A stretch of 64,000 nucleotides of DNA from Leadbetterella lacustris (GTDB lineage Bacteria > Bacteroidota > Bacteroidia > Cytophagales > Spirosomataceae), in the NCBI GenBank assembly GCA_965234335.1, contig OZ248454.1, positions 186,001 through 250,000 of the forward strand. The letters are read 5' to 3'. Of this stretch, positions 45,704-54,391 are shown one piece after another; position 1 is the stretch's first letter, and each line of letters opens with the position of its first letter. The notes beneath the pieces are model-generated. The model did not search any database and had not been told where the DNA came from. It was given only the letters and a program-made list of their open reading frames with translations. Both the position numbers and the translations under genes were made by a program.

Positions 45704-46108
45704 ATGAATTTAGTATTGACATTCGAAGTTAAAAAACCATTATAAACTGTTTTTGAGAATCTAACAGATATGCAAAAATTTGTTTCTAATCATCCAGTAA
45801 TTGATAAAATTGAGCCTCTTTCTAAAAACATTTTCTTGGTAAATGAAACACTGAAATTAGGATTTATTCCAGTTTCATTCAGATATCAGTTTTCTTTAAA
45901 TATGAATCTATTAGAACAGACCGTAGAAATGAATGCTACTGTAATGAAATTCACTAAAATCAAAATGGTTTTCGTCGTAAAATCTGAGGGACATTCCACA
46001 CAGGTTACGGAAACTATCCTTTTCAAAAGTACTTTTCCAATAAAGTGGATTATGAGTAAAATATTCAAAATACAACACATAGCGCTTTTTGCTAATATGA
46101 ACTTGTAG
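45704..46108 (+). pseudogene. SRPBCC-family gene with a nonsense codon
   Basis: A single frame from the ATG at 45704 reads NLVLTFEVKKPL, a TAA at 45743-45745, then TVFENLTDMQKFVSNHPVI and on to FKIQHIALFANMNL at 46108. Apart from the internal stop at codon 14 it is a complete SRPBCC (START-like) protein of about 134 residues, which would hold a small hydrophobic ligand. Translation could restart at the ATG at 45770 and give 112 residues, but this would remove the first strand of the fold, so a recent pseudogene is the better reading. Read-through or a sequencing error are alternatives. Confidence 0.6.
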
Positions 46109-46272
46109 GCATTTTAAACACAATCAATATACTTTTTAGAAGATATTTTAGTTAAATAGTAGAAGATACCCGTATCAAACCACGTTAAAAAACTTAAACA
46201 ATCTTACTAAAACTAAGGTTTAAAATATGTTAAATAATAAAACCTCCTGAAATAATACAATTCAACAATTAT

Positions 46273-47250
46273 ATGAAACACGTTTTTGCATTTTTAATCC
46301 TAAGTACTTTTATCTTCTTTTTTTCTTGTGAAAAAGAAGATACTGGATGTCAGAAAATTACTTTTTTTAAAGATGCTGACGGCGATGGTCTTGGCAATAA
46401 GGCAGAAAGCATACAAGACTGTAATCAGCCTATTGGGTATGTGAGCAATTCGAATGACACTGACGATACTCCAAAAACAAGTCCCGTAAGCGAAATCCCA
46501 TCAAAAGGAAATACCTCACCTACAACTTACGCAGGAATGAAACTCCTTTGGGCGGATGAGTTTAACGGCACTGCACTGGATGAGACGAAATGGAATTATC
46601 AATTAGGCGATGGCTGTCCGGATCTATGCGGTTGGGGAAATAATGAGCTACAATTCTACAAAAAAGAAAACACCTCGGTTAAAGATGGCTATCTGATGAT
46701 AGAAGCCAAAAGCGAAACGGCGGGCTCGAAATCATACACTTCTTCGAGACTGACCACACAAAACAAATTTAACTTTAAATATGGCAGAGTGGATATTAGA
46801 GCCGCAGTGCCCAACACCAAAGGCTTGTGGTCAGCACTTTGGATGCTCGGAAAGAACTTTCCAACTGTTGGTTGGCCGAAATGTGGAGAAATAGATATCA
46901 TGGAGGTTATAGGTGGTTTTGAAACTGACAACACCGTTCTTGGAACTGTACACTGGGACCATAACAATTCCCACGCCGAATATGGCGGAAAACTGACTGT
47001 AAATGGGTTTACTTTAAAAGAAGCATTCCATGTTTATTCAATAGTCTGGGACGAGAAAAAAATCACGTGGTTTGTTGACAATGTTCAGTATCACGTTATA
47101 GACATTACCCCATCTGGTTTAAGTGAGCTCAGGGAAGAGTTTTTTCTCATATTCAATGTCGCAGTGGGTGGCAATTTACCAGGCAACCCAGATACCTTCA
47201 CCAAACTTCCCCAAAAAATGATAGTGGATTACGTGAGGGTGTTTCAGTGA
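46273..47250 (+). CDS. GH16-family beta-glucanase lipoprotein
   Basis: The 325-residue lipoprotein has the leader ending FFFSC, then a short calcium-binding thrombospondin-3-like stretch (FKDADGDGLGNKAESIQDC, about 31-50) and a serine/threonine-rich linker. A GH16 jelly roll follows (about 85-325): LLWADEFNGTALDETKWNY, WGNNELQFY, the catalytic GEIDIMEVIG (Glu-x-Asp-x-x-Glu) near residue 210, and VNGFTLKEAFHVYSIVWDE. GH16 enzymes of this kind mostly cleave beta-1,3 or mixed-linkage glucans such as laminarin. With SusCD and a LacI regulator nearby, it may belong to the same glycan-use function, although the decayed genes intervene. Confidence 0.9.
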   Translation: MKHVFAFLILSTFIFFFSCEKEDTGCQKITFFKDADGDGLGNKAESIQDCNQPIGYVSNSNDTDDTPKTSPVSEIPSKGNTSPTTYAGMKLLWADEFNGTALDETKWNYQLGDGCPDLCGWGNNELQFYKKENTSVKDGYLMIEAKSETAGSKSYTSSRLTTQNKFNFKYGRVDIRAAVPNTKGLWSALWMLGKNFPTVGWPKCGEIDIMEVIGGFETDNTVLGTVHWDHNNSHAEYGGKLTVNGFTLKEAFHVYSIVWDEKKITWFVDNVQYHVIDITPSGLSELREEFFLIFNVAVGGNLPGNPDTFTKLPQKMIVDYVRVFQ

Positions 47251-47254
47251 AATA

Positions 47255-47286
47255 GCGAGCAAAAAGAGCTAATGCTTTTTGCTCGC
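47255..47286. terminator. Twelve-base-pair hairpin between convergent genes
   Basis: GCGAGCAAAAAG pairs perfectly with CTTTTTGCTCGC around an eight-base loop, four bases after the GH16 stop and eleven bases before the helicase stop. There is no separate T run outside the stem, but the A/T run inside it makes a bidirectional terminator plausible. Confidence 0.6.
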
Positions 47287-47296
47287 AATGAATATT

Positions 47297-48409
47297 TTAC
47301 TTTATTTTCAAAAACTTGATATTCAGGTTTTTCTCTATAACTCTAATTATTTTCAGTTCCTCAGAACTCACAAAGGCGATAGAAATCCCTCTTTTTCCTG
47401 CCCGAGCAGTACGGCCACTTCGGTGGGTGTAGTATTCTATCTGGTCAGGTAACTGATAGTGAACCACATAACTAAGCCCTTCAATATCAATACCTCTGGC
47501 CGAAATATCGGTAGCTACCAATACTTGAATTTTCTTGTTTTTAAACGCACGCATCACCTTGTCGCGGTCTCTTTGCTCCAAGTCACCGTGGATGGCATCG
47601 GCAAGGACTTCCTTGGCTTTCAATCGTTTGGCTACCATCTGGGCATCGTCACGTGTTCTACAAAAAACTATTCCACGAGCTGCTCCTTGAGATTCTAAAA
47701 ATTTCAAAACAAAGTCGAATTTTTCCTTGGCTTCACAAATAAAAAACTGATGCTCAATTTTGCTATTGACCACCTCCAAACGACTTACCGTTACTCTATG
47801 CACATCTGGAGCCATGTACTTTTCTGTTAGTTTCCTAAGCGAATCCGGAATAGTTGCAGTAAACAGCCATTTGATATTTTCAGGATGTATCTGACTAATA
47901 ATGCCGTCAATAGCCTCCTTAAAACCCATGCTCAGCATTTCGTCGGCCTCGTCCAAAACAATGGTTTTTACCTTGCTGATATCCAAAGCCTTACGCTCCA
48001 ACAAATCCATTAATCTGCCAGGTGTAGCTACCACCACCTGCGTAGGACGCTGCAATCTAGCTATCTGAATATCAATTTTTTCACCACCATACACCGCCTC
48101 CGCAAATACTTTTTCAGAGAACTTAGTCATTTTAAATATCTGCTTGGCTATTTGCTGACAAAGTTCCCTAGTAGGCGATAAAACCAATACTTGAATCTCT
48201 TTGATTTTGGGATTAAGTCTTTGCAATAGCGGAATGCCAAATGCAACTGTTTTACCCGTACCCGTCTGAGCCTGACCGATAAAGTCAGTATTATTTTTTA
48301 ATAAATAAGGAATTACAAGTTGCTGTATTTCAGACGGTTTTATGATTTTGTTTTCTTCTAAGGCCTTTACGAGATTCTCGTTTACCCCCAGTTGATTGAA
48401 GTTTTCCAA
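47297..48409 (-). CDS. DEAD-box ATP-dependent RNA helicase
   Basis: The 370-residue protein contains the helicase motifs in order: Q motif region (KPSEIQQLVIP), AQTGTGKT, PTRELCQQIAKQ, TPGRLMD, VLDEADEML, FTATIP (replacing the common SAT), GIVFCRTRDDAQ, VATDISARGIDIEGL and HRSGRTARAG. It lacks the C-terminal RNA-binding extension of DbpA or CsdA types, ending just after the core. It would unwind RNA duplexes in ribosome assembly or mRNA turnover. The gene is single, with its start about 160 bases from the SelO stop. Confidence 0.92.
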   Translation of the reverse strand: MENFNQLGVNENLVKALEENKIIKPSEIQQLVIPYLLKNNTDFIGQAQTGTGKTVAFGIPLLQRLNPKIKEIQVLVLSPTRELCQQIAKQIFKMTKFSEKVFAEAVYGGEKIDIQIARLQRPTQVVVATPGRLMDLLERKALDISKVKTIVLDEADEMLSMGFKEAIDGIISQIHPENIKWLFTATIPDSLRKLTEKYMAPDVHRVTVSRLEVVNSKIEHQFFICEAKEKFDFVLKFLESQGAARGIVFCRTRDDAQMVAKRLKAKEVLADAIHGDLEQRDRDKVMRAFKNKKIQVLVATDISARGIDIEGLSYVVHYQLPDQIEYYTHRSGRTARAGKRGISIAFVSSEELKIIRVIEKNLNIKFLKIK

Positions 48410-48568
48410 TGCTAATTTCTTTTAAATTTAAATGCAAAGGTAGGTAAATATTTGCAAAGGAATTTTCATTACGCTGAATCGGATATTTTTGAACTAATTT
48501 TTAGATTTTTTTGCTCAAAAAATAATCATTACCAAAGTTTTATAACAAATTTTCCTAATCAATTCCCG

Positions 48569-50125
48569 TTACGAACTACATGAAAGCATTGAACAACCTA
48601 TTTTTTCTCTTGCCCAATCTGGTCTTTTAGCATACCATTTCTGATATTGTTGTTGCTCATCATAAGGTTTTTGTAAAAGAACATAAAACTCTTCAATTAA
48701 GGCATAATTCCCATTATCGGCATCATCTATGGCCAGCTGAGCCATATAATTTCTCAAAACATATTTAGGATTTATTGAATTCAGCATTTCTTTTCTTTCC
48801 AAATCAGTTTTAGACTCTGACTTCAAAATATTCAGATACTTCTTAAACCATATCAACCAATTATTTCTGATTGGCGGTGTGATTTCCGCTAGATTGTAAA
48901 ATGCATATTCTACTTTTTCAAAAGCTCTTTCTGGAGAATCAGTTTTCTCTAAATTTGCCAATTCTCTATAAAAAATGGTCATGTCGGTTTCCACACTTTC
49001 TAAATTCCTCATCAATGAATCTTGAAAATCAGCATCATAATCTGCCTCAATTCCCAATTTTGATTGCAGCATTTTTTGATATTTGCTTGTGAAATACTCC
49101 GAAAAGTTATCCAAAATACCTTGTAAAGCGGGTAAATCATCAATTAAAGTATACAACGCATTTGCCAATTGGACCAAATTCCAAAAAACTATATCAGGCT
49201 GATTTCCAAACCTATACCTTCTACCATTTGCATCCGTGGTGTTGGGAGTCCAGTTGTTGTCAAAATTTTCCAACCAACCATAAGGACCAAAATCAATAGT
49301 CAAACCCAAAATTGACATATTGTCGGTGTTCATTACACCATGCACAAAACCCACTCGTTGCCAATCTATCACCATGTCAAGTGTCCTCTCTCCTACTTTT
49401 TTGTAAAATTGAAGGTACTTTTCTTTTCCTTCTGAGCTTATTTCTGGAAAGAAGTGTTTGACGGTATAATCAGTCAATTTTTTCAGATTTTCCTGCTCTT
49501 TTCTTGAAGCAAATAATTCGAAATTTCCAAAACGAATAAAAGAAGGAGCAACCCGACAGACAATAGCACCTTTTTCATAAGCTGGATTTCCATTATAAAG
49601 TACATCTCTTAATACTTGGTCACCACTTAAAACCAATGACAACGATCTCGTAGTTGGAACACCCAAATTGTGCATCGCCTCACTACACAAATGCTCTCGA
49701 ATAGATGAACGCAAAACAGCAAATCCATCGGCATTTCGGGAATAAGGAGTTGGTCCTGCACCTTTTAATTGCAAAGTCCAATGTTTATCATCATTTTCCA
49801 TTTCAAACAAATTGATGGCTCTTCCATCTCCCAATTGGCCTGCCCAATTGCCAAATTGATGTCCTGCATAACACATCGCATAAGGCCTTGTATCTTTAAG
49901 AGCCTCAGCACCTGAAAAAACGCTCAAAAACTCTTCAGAATCGGCATATTCCTTTAGGCCAATTTCATTTGCAAATTGCTCTGAAAAATGAATCAGCTTA
50001 GGATTGCTTGGAATTTTAGGCTTTACGAAAGAAAAAAATGAATTGTAAACCTGCCGGGGTGAATTAGACAAGTCTTTGTCAGCGTCTAATTCTTTATTGA
50101 AAGTATCTTTAATATTGATTTTCAT
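48569..50125 (-). CDS. selO: SelO/YdiU-family protein adenylyltransferase
   Basis: The 518-residue pseudokinase-fold enzyme transfers AMP to proteins. Visible motifs are YAMCYAGHQFGNWAGQLGDGRA (quoted here in part: GHQFGNWAGQLGDGRA, about 86-101), LQLKGAGPTPYSR with the ATP-binding lysine, AVLRSSIREHLCSEAM, VGFVHGVMNTDNM with catalytic Asn/Asp, and TIDFGPYGWLE. The C-terminus ends CSMLSCSS, where animal relatives carry selenocysteine near the end. SelO acts in redox stress in E. coli and yeast. The gene is alone on its transcript. Confidence 0.93.
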   Translation of the reverse strand: MKINIKDTFNKELDADKDLSNSPRQVYNSFFSFVKPKIPSNPKLIHFSEQFANEIGLKEYADSEEFLSVFSGAEALKDTRPYAMCYAGHQFGNWAGQLGDGRAINLFEMENDDKHWTLQLKGAGPTPYSRNADGFAVLRSSIREHLCSEAMHNLGVPTTRSLSLVLSGDQVLRDVLYNGNPAYEKGAIVCRVAPSFIRFGNFELFASRKEQENLKKLTDYTVKHFFPEISSEGKEKYLQFYKKVGERTLDMVIDWQRVGFVHGVMNTDNMSILGLTIDFGPYGWLENFDNNWTPNTTDANGRRYRFGNQPDIVFWNLVQLANALYTLIDDLPALQGILDNFSEYFTSKYQKMLQSKLGIEADYDADFQDSLMRNLESVETDMTIFYRELANLEKTDSPERAFEKVEYAFYNLAEITPPIRNNWLIWFKKYLNILKSESKTDLERKEMLNSINPKYVLRNYMAQLAIDDADNGNYALIEEFYVLLQKPYDEQQQYQKWYAKRPDWAREKIGCSMLSCSS

Positions 50126-50334
50126 ATTTTTTTACTGATTCAATTCTAATTTAGAGTCAATGTTTAACAGATTTTGAAGAACTAATTCTAGTTTTCTAAC
50201 TGAAATAACTGGGATTTAGTTTGTTGTAAAATGACAATTTCTAAATAAGACAATGAAATAAGCTGTTTTGGGAAACTAAAATTTTATCTTTTGAAATTTC
50301 AAAAACAACCAGCTCTATTAATTTTATTTCATAA

Positions 50335-50358
50335 AAAAAGAGCCTCACGGCTCTTTTT
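50335..50358 (-). terminator. Rho-independent terminator of the sugar locus
   Basis: AAAAAGAGCC pairs with GGCTCTTTTT around a TCAC loop, 21 bases after the isomerase stop. On the minus strand the stem runs into a tract of seven T, so it ends the dehydrogenase-isomerase transcript. Confidence 0.8.
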
Positions 50359-50378
50359 CACTATTCAAATTGGAGAAA

Positions 50379-51431
50379 TCAAATTCCCAAAACCTTCTTA
50401 TTCACCGCCTCATCAGCACCAGTTGCTGCGAAATCGTCAAATGCACGGGTGGCTACTTCAATAATGTGGCTATCGATAAACGGAGCACCTTCGGCAGCAC
50501 CTTGCTCTGATGATTTTATGCAACATTCCCATTCTAAAACTGCCCAACCGTCGTAATCGTATTGAGAAAGTTTTGAGAAAATCGTACCGAAATCGACCTG
50601 ACCATCGCCCAATGAACGGAAACGGCCCGCTCTGTCTGCCCAACCAGAATATCCAGAGTAAACGCCTTGTTTTCCAGTGGCATTAAACTCGGCATCTTTT
50701 ACATGGAATGCTTTGATGCGGTCGTGGTACAGATCTATAAACTGTACATAATCAAGACATTGTAACACAAAATGACTTGGGTCGTAATTAATATTGGCTC
50801 TTTTGTGGCCGCCCAAATAATCCACAAACATTTCGAACGTAGATCCGTCAAACAAATCTTCACCCGGGTGAAGTTCGTAGCAATAATCTACGCCATTTTC
50901 GTCATAAACATCCAAAATTGGCTTCCATCTGTTAGCTAATTCTTTGAACGCCGTTTCGATTAAGCCCGACGGTCTTTGTGGCCAAGGGTACAGAAATGGC
51001 CAAGCCAAAGCTCCTGAGAAACCAACGTGAGATTTTAAACCTAAGTTTTTAGATGCCACAGCTGCATATTTCAACTGTTGTTCTGCCCAAGCTCGACGTG
51101 CAGGCTCATTTCCGTGCACTTCTGCCGGAGCAAAAGCATCATACATGGTGTTGTAGGCAGGATGCGAAGCTATCAACTGCCCTTGTAGGTGCGTTGACAA
51201 TTCCGTAATTTCTAAGCCTTTATCGGCTAATTTACCTTTCAACTCATCACAGTATGTTTGTGATTCTGCTGCTGTTTTCAAATCTATAACTCTTGGGTCC
51301 CAAGTAGGCAGCTGTATGCCTTTGTAGTCCAAATCCGCCATATAATCCGCGATGGTATCCAACGAATTAAACGGTGTTTCATCGCCCATAAATTGAGCCA
51401 AAAATATTCCAGGTCCTTTTATTGTTTTCAT
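50379..51431 (-). CDS. Sugar phosphate isomerase/epimerase-like TIM-barrel protein
   Basis: The 350-residue protein is of the xylose-isomerase-like TIM-barrel (AP endonuclease 2) family. Metal-binding positions are visible as YELHPGEDLF (Glu, about 190), NYDPSHF (Asp, about 220), AFHVKDAEF (His, about 243) and VLEWECC (Glu, about 300). Relatives isomerise or epimerise keto-sugars, including inosose dehydratase and 3-keto-sugar enzymes. It lies downstream of two Gfo/Idh/MocA dehydrogenases on the same strand, a combination typical of sugar oxidation routes, after a 210-base spacer. The exact substrate is unknown. Confidence 0.85.
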   Translation of the reverse strand: MKTIKGPGIFLAQFMGDETPFNSLDTIADYMADLDYKGIQLPTWDPRVIDLKTAAESQTYCDELKGKLADKGLEITELSTHLQGQLIASHPAYNTMYDAFAPAEVHGNEPARRAWAEQQLKYAAVASKNLGLKSHVGFSGALAWPFLYPWPQRPSGLIETAFKELANRWKPILDVYDENGVDYCYELHPGEDLFDGSTFEMFVDYLGGHKRANINYDPSHFVLQCLDYVQFIDLYHDRIKAFHVKDAEFNATGKQGVYSGYSGWADRAGRFRSLGDGQVDFGTIFSKLSQYDYDGWAVLEWECCIKSSEQGAAEGAPFIDSHIIEVATRAFDDFAATGADEAVNKKVLGI

Positions 51432-51593
51432 ATATTTTTAATTTACAGCTAAGTCGCCAAGAAATAATCATTTCCCTATTTGTCTAAAGACTTAGTCATG
51501 AACGTTTCACTTTATTTTTAGCTTTTGGCCAATAACTCTAAGCTTTTAGCCATTTTCAATATTTCAAAAATCGTAAATCGATGATCGTAAATC

Positions 51594-51629
51594 GAATCAA
51601 TCGAAAGCGAAACGCCGCCCGATTGATTC
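51594..51629. other. Hairpin and short repeats between dehydrogenase and isomerase genes
   Basis: GAATCAATCG at 51594-51603 pairs with CGATTGATTC at 51620-51629. Just before it ATCGTAAATCG occurs twice in tandem-like order (about 51570-51594). There is no T run, so it may be an mRNA-processing or attenuating stem between the two genes rather than a full terminator. Confidence 0.4.
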
Positions 51630-51641
51630 AATCATAAATCC

Positions 51642-52787
51642 TTACACCGTCACCCACTGATCACTTCTGCTACTTTCGAGTATTCTTTCGCATATCAAAA
51701 GCTCTCTATAACCATCAGCAAAGGTCGGGAATTTCGGACTTTCAGGTTGTTTTCCTTCTGCCACAGCTTGGTAAACTTCTTTAAACAATTGCTTAGAAGT
51801 ATCGCCAAAACCTTCGTTGTGGCCACCAGGATAAGTGATTAACGACCGAACTTCTTCATGCACCAAGGACGGGTCTCTCATCAAGACAGCGTTTGCACCG
51901 TCTCTTGCACCAATCCATACTTCGTTTGGAGCTTCGGAGTTCCAAGCCAAGGTTTTTATTGAACCTGAAATCTCTACTTTTAACTGATTTTTTCTACCAG
52001 CTGAAACTTGCGAAACGGTAATAGAGCCTCTGTTTCCGTTGTCAAAACGCAAAAGTACGTTGGCATGGTCTTCGGTATTGATAGGCACATCTGCGTAATC
52101 TTCGGCTTGAAGCATTTTGCCAGAATAGGTTTCTATTGGTTTCAATGGCTTCTTACGGCTTTTGTGAACAGTATTAAAATCAGCCATAACTTGAACGGTT
52201 TTCAAGCCCGTTACATATTCTATTAAATCCAAAAGGTGGGAACCAATATCTGCGATTGCCCTAGAATCTCCAGATTTATCTGGCTCGAGTCTCCAGTTGT
52301 AGTCTGTGGCATAGAACAACCAGTCTTGCAAATATGAACCGATAACCGAGTAAATTTCGCCCAATTCTCCTTTTTCCTTCATCATTTTCATCTGACGAAC
52401 CAAAGGATAATATCGCAAGTTAAAGTGAACAGCATTTACCAAGCCAGACTTCGCTGCCAATTCAACCAATTCAGCAGCTTCCTCTAAATTTGTGGCCAAT
52501 GGTTTTTCACAAACACAATGTTTACCAGCCAAAAGAACAGCTTTCGACTGCGAATAATGCAAAAAATTCGGTGTACAGATGTGCACGCACTGAATATCTT
52601 CCATGGCTAACAATTGGTCGAAAGTACATGGTCTTTCTATTCCCAGTTGAGCAGCTTTTGCAGTTGCCAATTCAATGTTCACCTCACACAATGCCACTAC
52701 CTCTATATTTGGCAAACGACGTAAGGCTTCAATATGAGCTGGCCCAATAAAACCTGTACCCACAACTCCTACTTTGATTTTACTCAT
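51642..52787 (-). CDS. Gfo/Idh/MocA-family oxidoreductase
   Basis: The NAD(P)-dependent sugar dehydrogenase of about 381 residues has a Rossmann start KVGVVGTGFIGPAHIEAL, HICTPNFLHYSQ, the catalytic lysine in CEKPLATNLEEA (about 93) and AVHFNLRYYP, then a C-terminal alpha/beta domain with SRAIADIGSHLLDLIEYVTG. The frame reaches 52814, but the ATG at 52787 starts directly before the nucleotide fold. It follows the other dehydrogenase by about 30 bases. It probably acts on the same sugar as its neighbours; a 3-keto-sugar or inositol-type route is a guess. Confidence 0.87.
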   Translation of the reverse strand: MSKIKVGVVGTGFIGPAHIEALRRLPNIEVVALCEVNIELATAKAAQLGIERPCTFDQLLAMEDIQCVHICTPNFLHYSQSKAVLLAGKHCVCEKPLATNLEEAAELVELAAKSGLVNAVHFNLRYYPLVRQMKMMKEKGELGEIYSVIGSYLQDWLFYATDYNWRLEPDKSGDSRAIADIGSHLLDLIEYVTGLKTVQVMADFNTVHKSRKKPLKPIETYSGKMLQAEDYADVPINTEDHANVLLRFDNGNRGSITVSQVSAGRKNQLKVEISGSIKTLAWNSEAPNEVWIGARDGANAVLMRDPSLVHEEVRSLITYPGGHNEGFGDTSKQLFKEVYQAVAEGKQPESPKFPTFADGYRELLICERILESSRSDQWVTV

Positions 52788-52817
52788 TTCTAATTTATAT
52801 TTTTTTGTCAACAATTA

Positions 52818-54026
52818 CTATATTTCAAACTTCGTCCATTTGTTTTCAGTTGCGTTAGACTTCACAACAGTATTTATGAATGCCATTCCCCGCAAACCGT
52901 CGTCTATACCCGGAAAGTCATGAATTTCAGGAATATATGCATCCGCATCGTCTTGTGTTCCACCCAAATTACCTAAAGCCACAGCACGGTTTTCTGTTCC
53001 CCATCTGGCCCTAAGTGCAAAGGCGAAATTTCTATAAATATTGGCAAAAGTCTCTACGTAACCCTCAGGATGACCTGCGGGCTGACGTGTATGTGCCTGA
53101 GCATGTTTTGAAAGATTCCCTACTCCGGTTCTGATTATTCTAGAACCGTTTTCTTGGTTGGTCAATTCCAAAGTATTGGGCTCCATTTGTTTCCATTTGA
53201 GTCCACCAAATTCACCATAAACCCTGATATTCAAATCGTTCTCTTCTCCATTACAGATTTGGCTATTGTGAAGAATTCCTTTGGCACCGTTATCAAAACG
53301 CAACAAAATATTGGCATCGTCGTCTAATTGGCGACCTTCTACAAATATCGTCAAGTCGGCACAAAGTTCCGTTATTTTTAGGCCCGTGATGTATTCTGCA
53401 AGGTTTTCGGCGTGCGTACCAATATCTCCTACTCCACCAGCTGCTCCACAACGTGCCGGGTCTGTACGCCAAGCCGCTTGTTTTTGGCCTGTAGCTTCTA
53501 CCAATTGTGAAAGCCAACCCTGCGGATATTCTACAATAACCTTACGCACCTTGCCAATAGCTCCTGATTTCACTATAGCCCGGGCTTCCTTTACCATCGG
53601 ATAGCCTGTGTAGTTATGGGTGAGGGCAAAAAGCAAACCTGAGTTCTCAACAATTGGCTTTAAGGCTTTTGCCTCTTCCATGTTGAGCGTTAGTGGCTTA
53701 TCTAGCACCACATGAAACCCGTTTTCGAGAGCAAACTTTGCAGCCTCAAAATGAACATGATTTGGTGTAACAATAGACACAAAATCCATCCTCTCGCCTT
53801 CGGGAAGGTTTTTTTCGGTCAGTATCATTTCTTGAAACGAAGCATAAACCCTGTTTGGGTCGAGGTAAAGTGCTTCTCCTGTAGCTTTTGATTTTTCGGG
53901 GTTAGAACTAAACGCCCCACAGACCAACTCTATTTCTCCATCTAATGCGGCACCTCTTCTGTGCACAGCTCCTATGAATGCCTCTAGGCTTCCGCCTATC
54001 ATGCCCATCCTTATCTTCCTTGCCAT
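52818..54026 (-). CDS. Gfo/Idh/MocA-family oxidoreductase
   Basis: The 402-residue second dehydrogenase begins MGMIGGSLEAFIGAVHRRGA, a variant of the usual dinucleotide turn. It then has SIVTPNHVHFEAAKFALENG, VLDKPLTLNMEEA with the conserved lysine, THNYTGYPMVKEAR and CGAAGGVGDIGTHAENLAEYITG. It is only distantly similar to the neighbour, so the pair likely carries out different steps. It is first in the minus-strand unit, divergent from the MFS permease across 365 bases. Confidence 0.87.
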   Translation of the reverse strand: MARKIRMGMIGGSLEAFIGAVHRRGAALDGEIELVCGAFSSNPEKSKATGEALYLDPNRVYASFQEMILTEKNLPEGERMDFVSIVTPNHVHFEAAKFALENGFHVVLDKPLTLNMEEAKALKPIVENSGLLFALTHNYTGYPMVKEARAIVKSGAIGKVRKVIVEYPQGWLSQLVEATGQKQAAWRTDPARCGAAGGVGDIGTHAENLAEYITGLKITELCADLTIFVEGRQLDDDANILLRFDNGAKGILHNSQICNGEENDLNIRVYGEFGGLKWKQMEPNTLELTNQENGSRIIRTGVGNLSKHAQAHTRQPAGHPEGYVETFANIYRNFAFALRARWGTENRAVALGNLGGTQDDADAYIPEIHDFPGIDDGLRGMAFINTVVKSNATENKWTKFEI

Positions 54027-54391
54027 TGCTTTTTTTTAGGTTGAAATTGCAATTTTAGGAAAAATAAAGCATTGGTAAAAGTATTAATTGATAAAATTCG
54101 TCTGAAAGTACATTCAAAAAAAATCGTCTTACTATTTTAGACAAAATTATGAAAACCTCAAATTGTAAAAATTCATTTAGCAGACACCAAATCAATAGAT
54201 TAACGACAAAAAACCCCGTAATACTTGGTAAAATAAAAACTATTCTAAGTATAGTTATATGAAATCAAAAATCATCCGTTAAAAAATTATTGGAAGTGTT
54301 TTTAATACAATTATTAATTTTTCCTTTACAGAAAAATAAAAAAAATGTAGATTTACAAAATTTAAAATTTTAACCCTTAAATATTAAAGAT
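54027..54391. other. Divergent control region of the sugar locus
   Basis: This 365-base AT-rich gap separates the dehydrogenase and permease genes. A 12-bp palindrome AAATTGCAATTT at 54044-54055 lies 18 bases before the dehydrogenase start. TAGATTTA at 54348-54355 is one base off the -7 element for the permease. No regulator gene is adjacent. I see no small gene in it. Confidence 0.4.
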
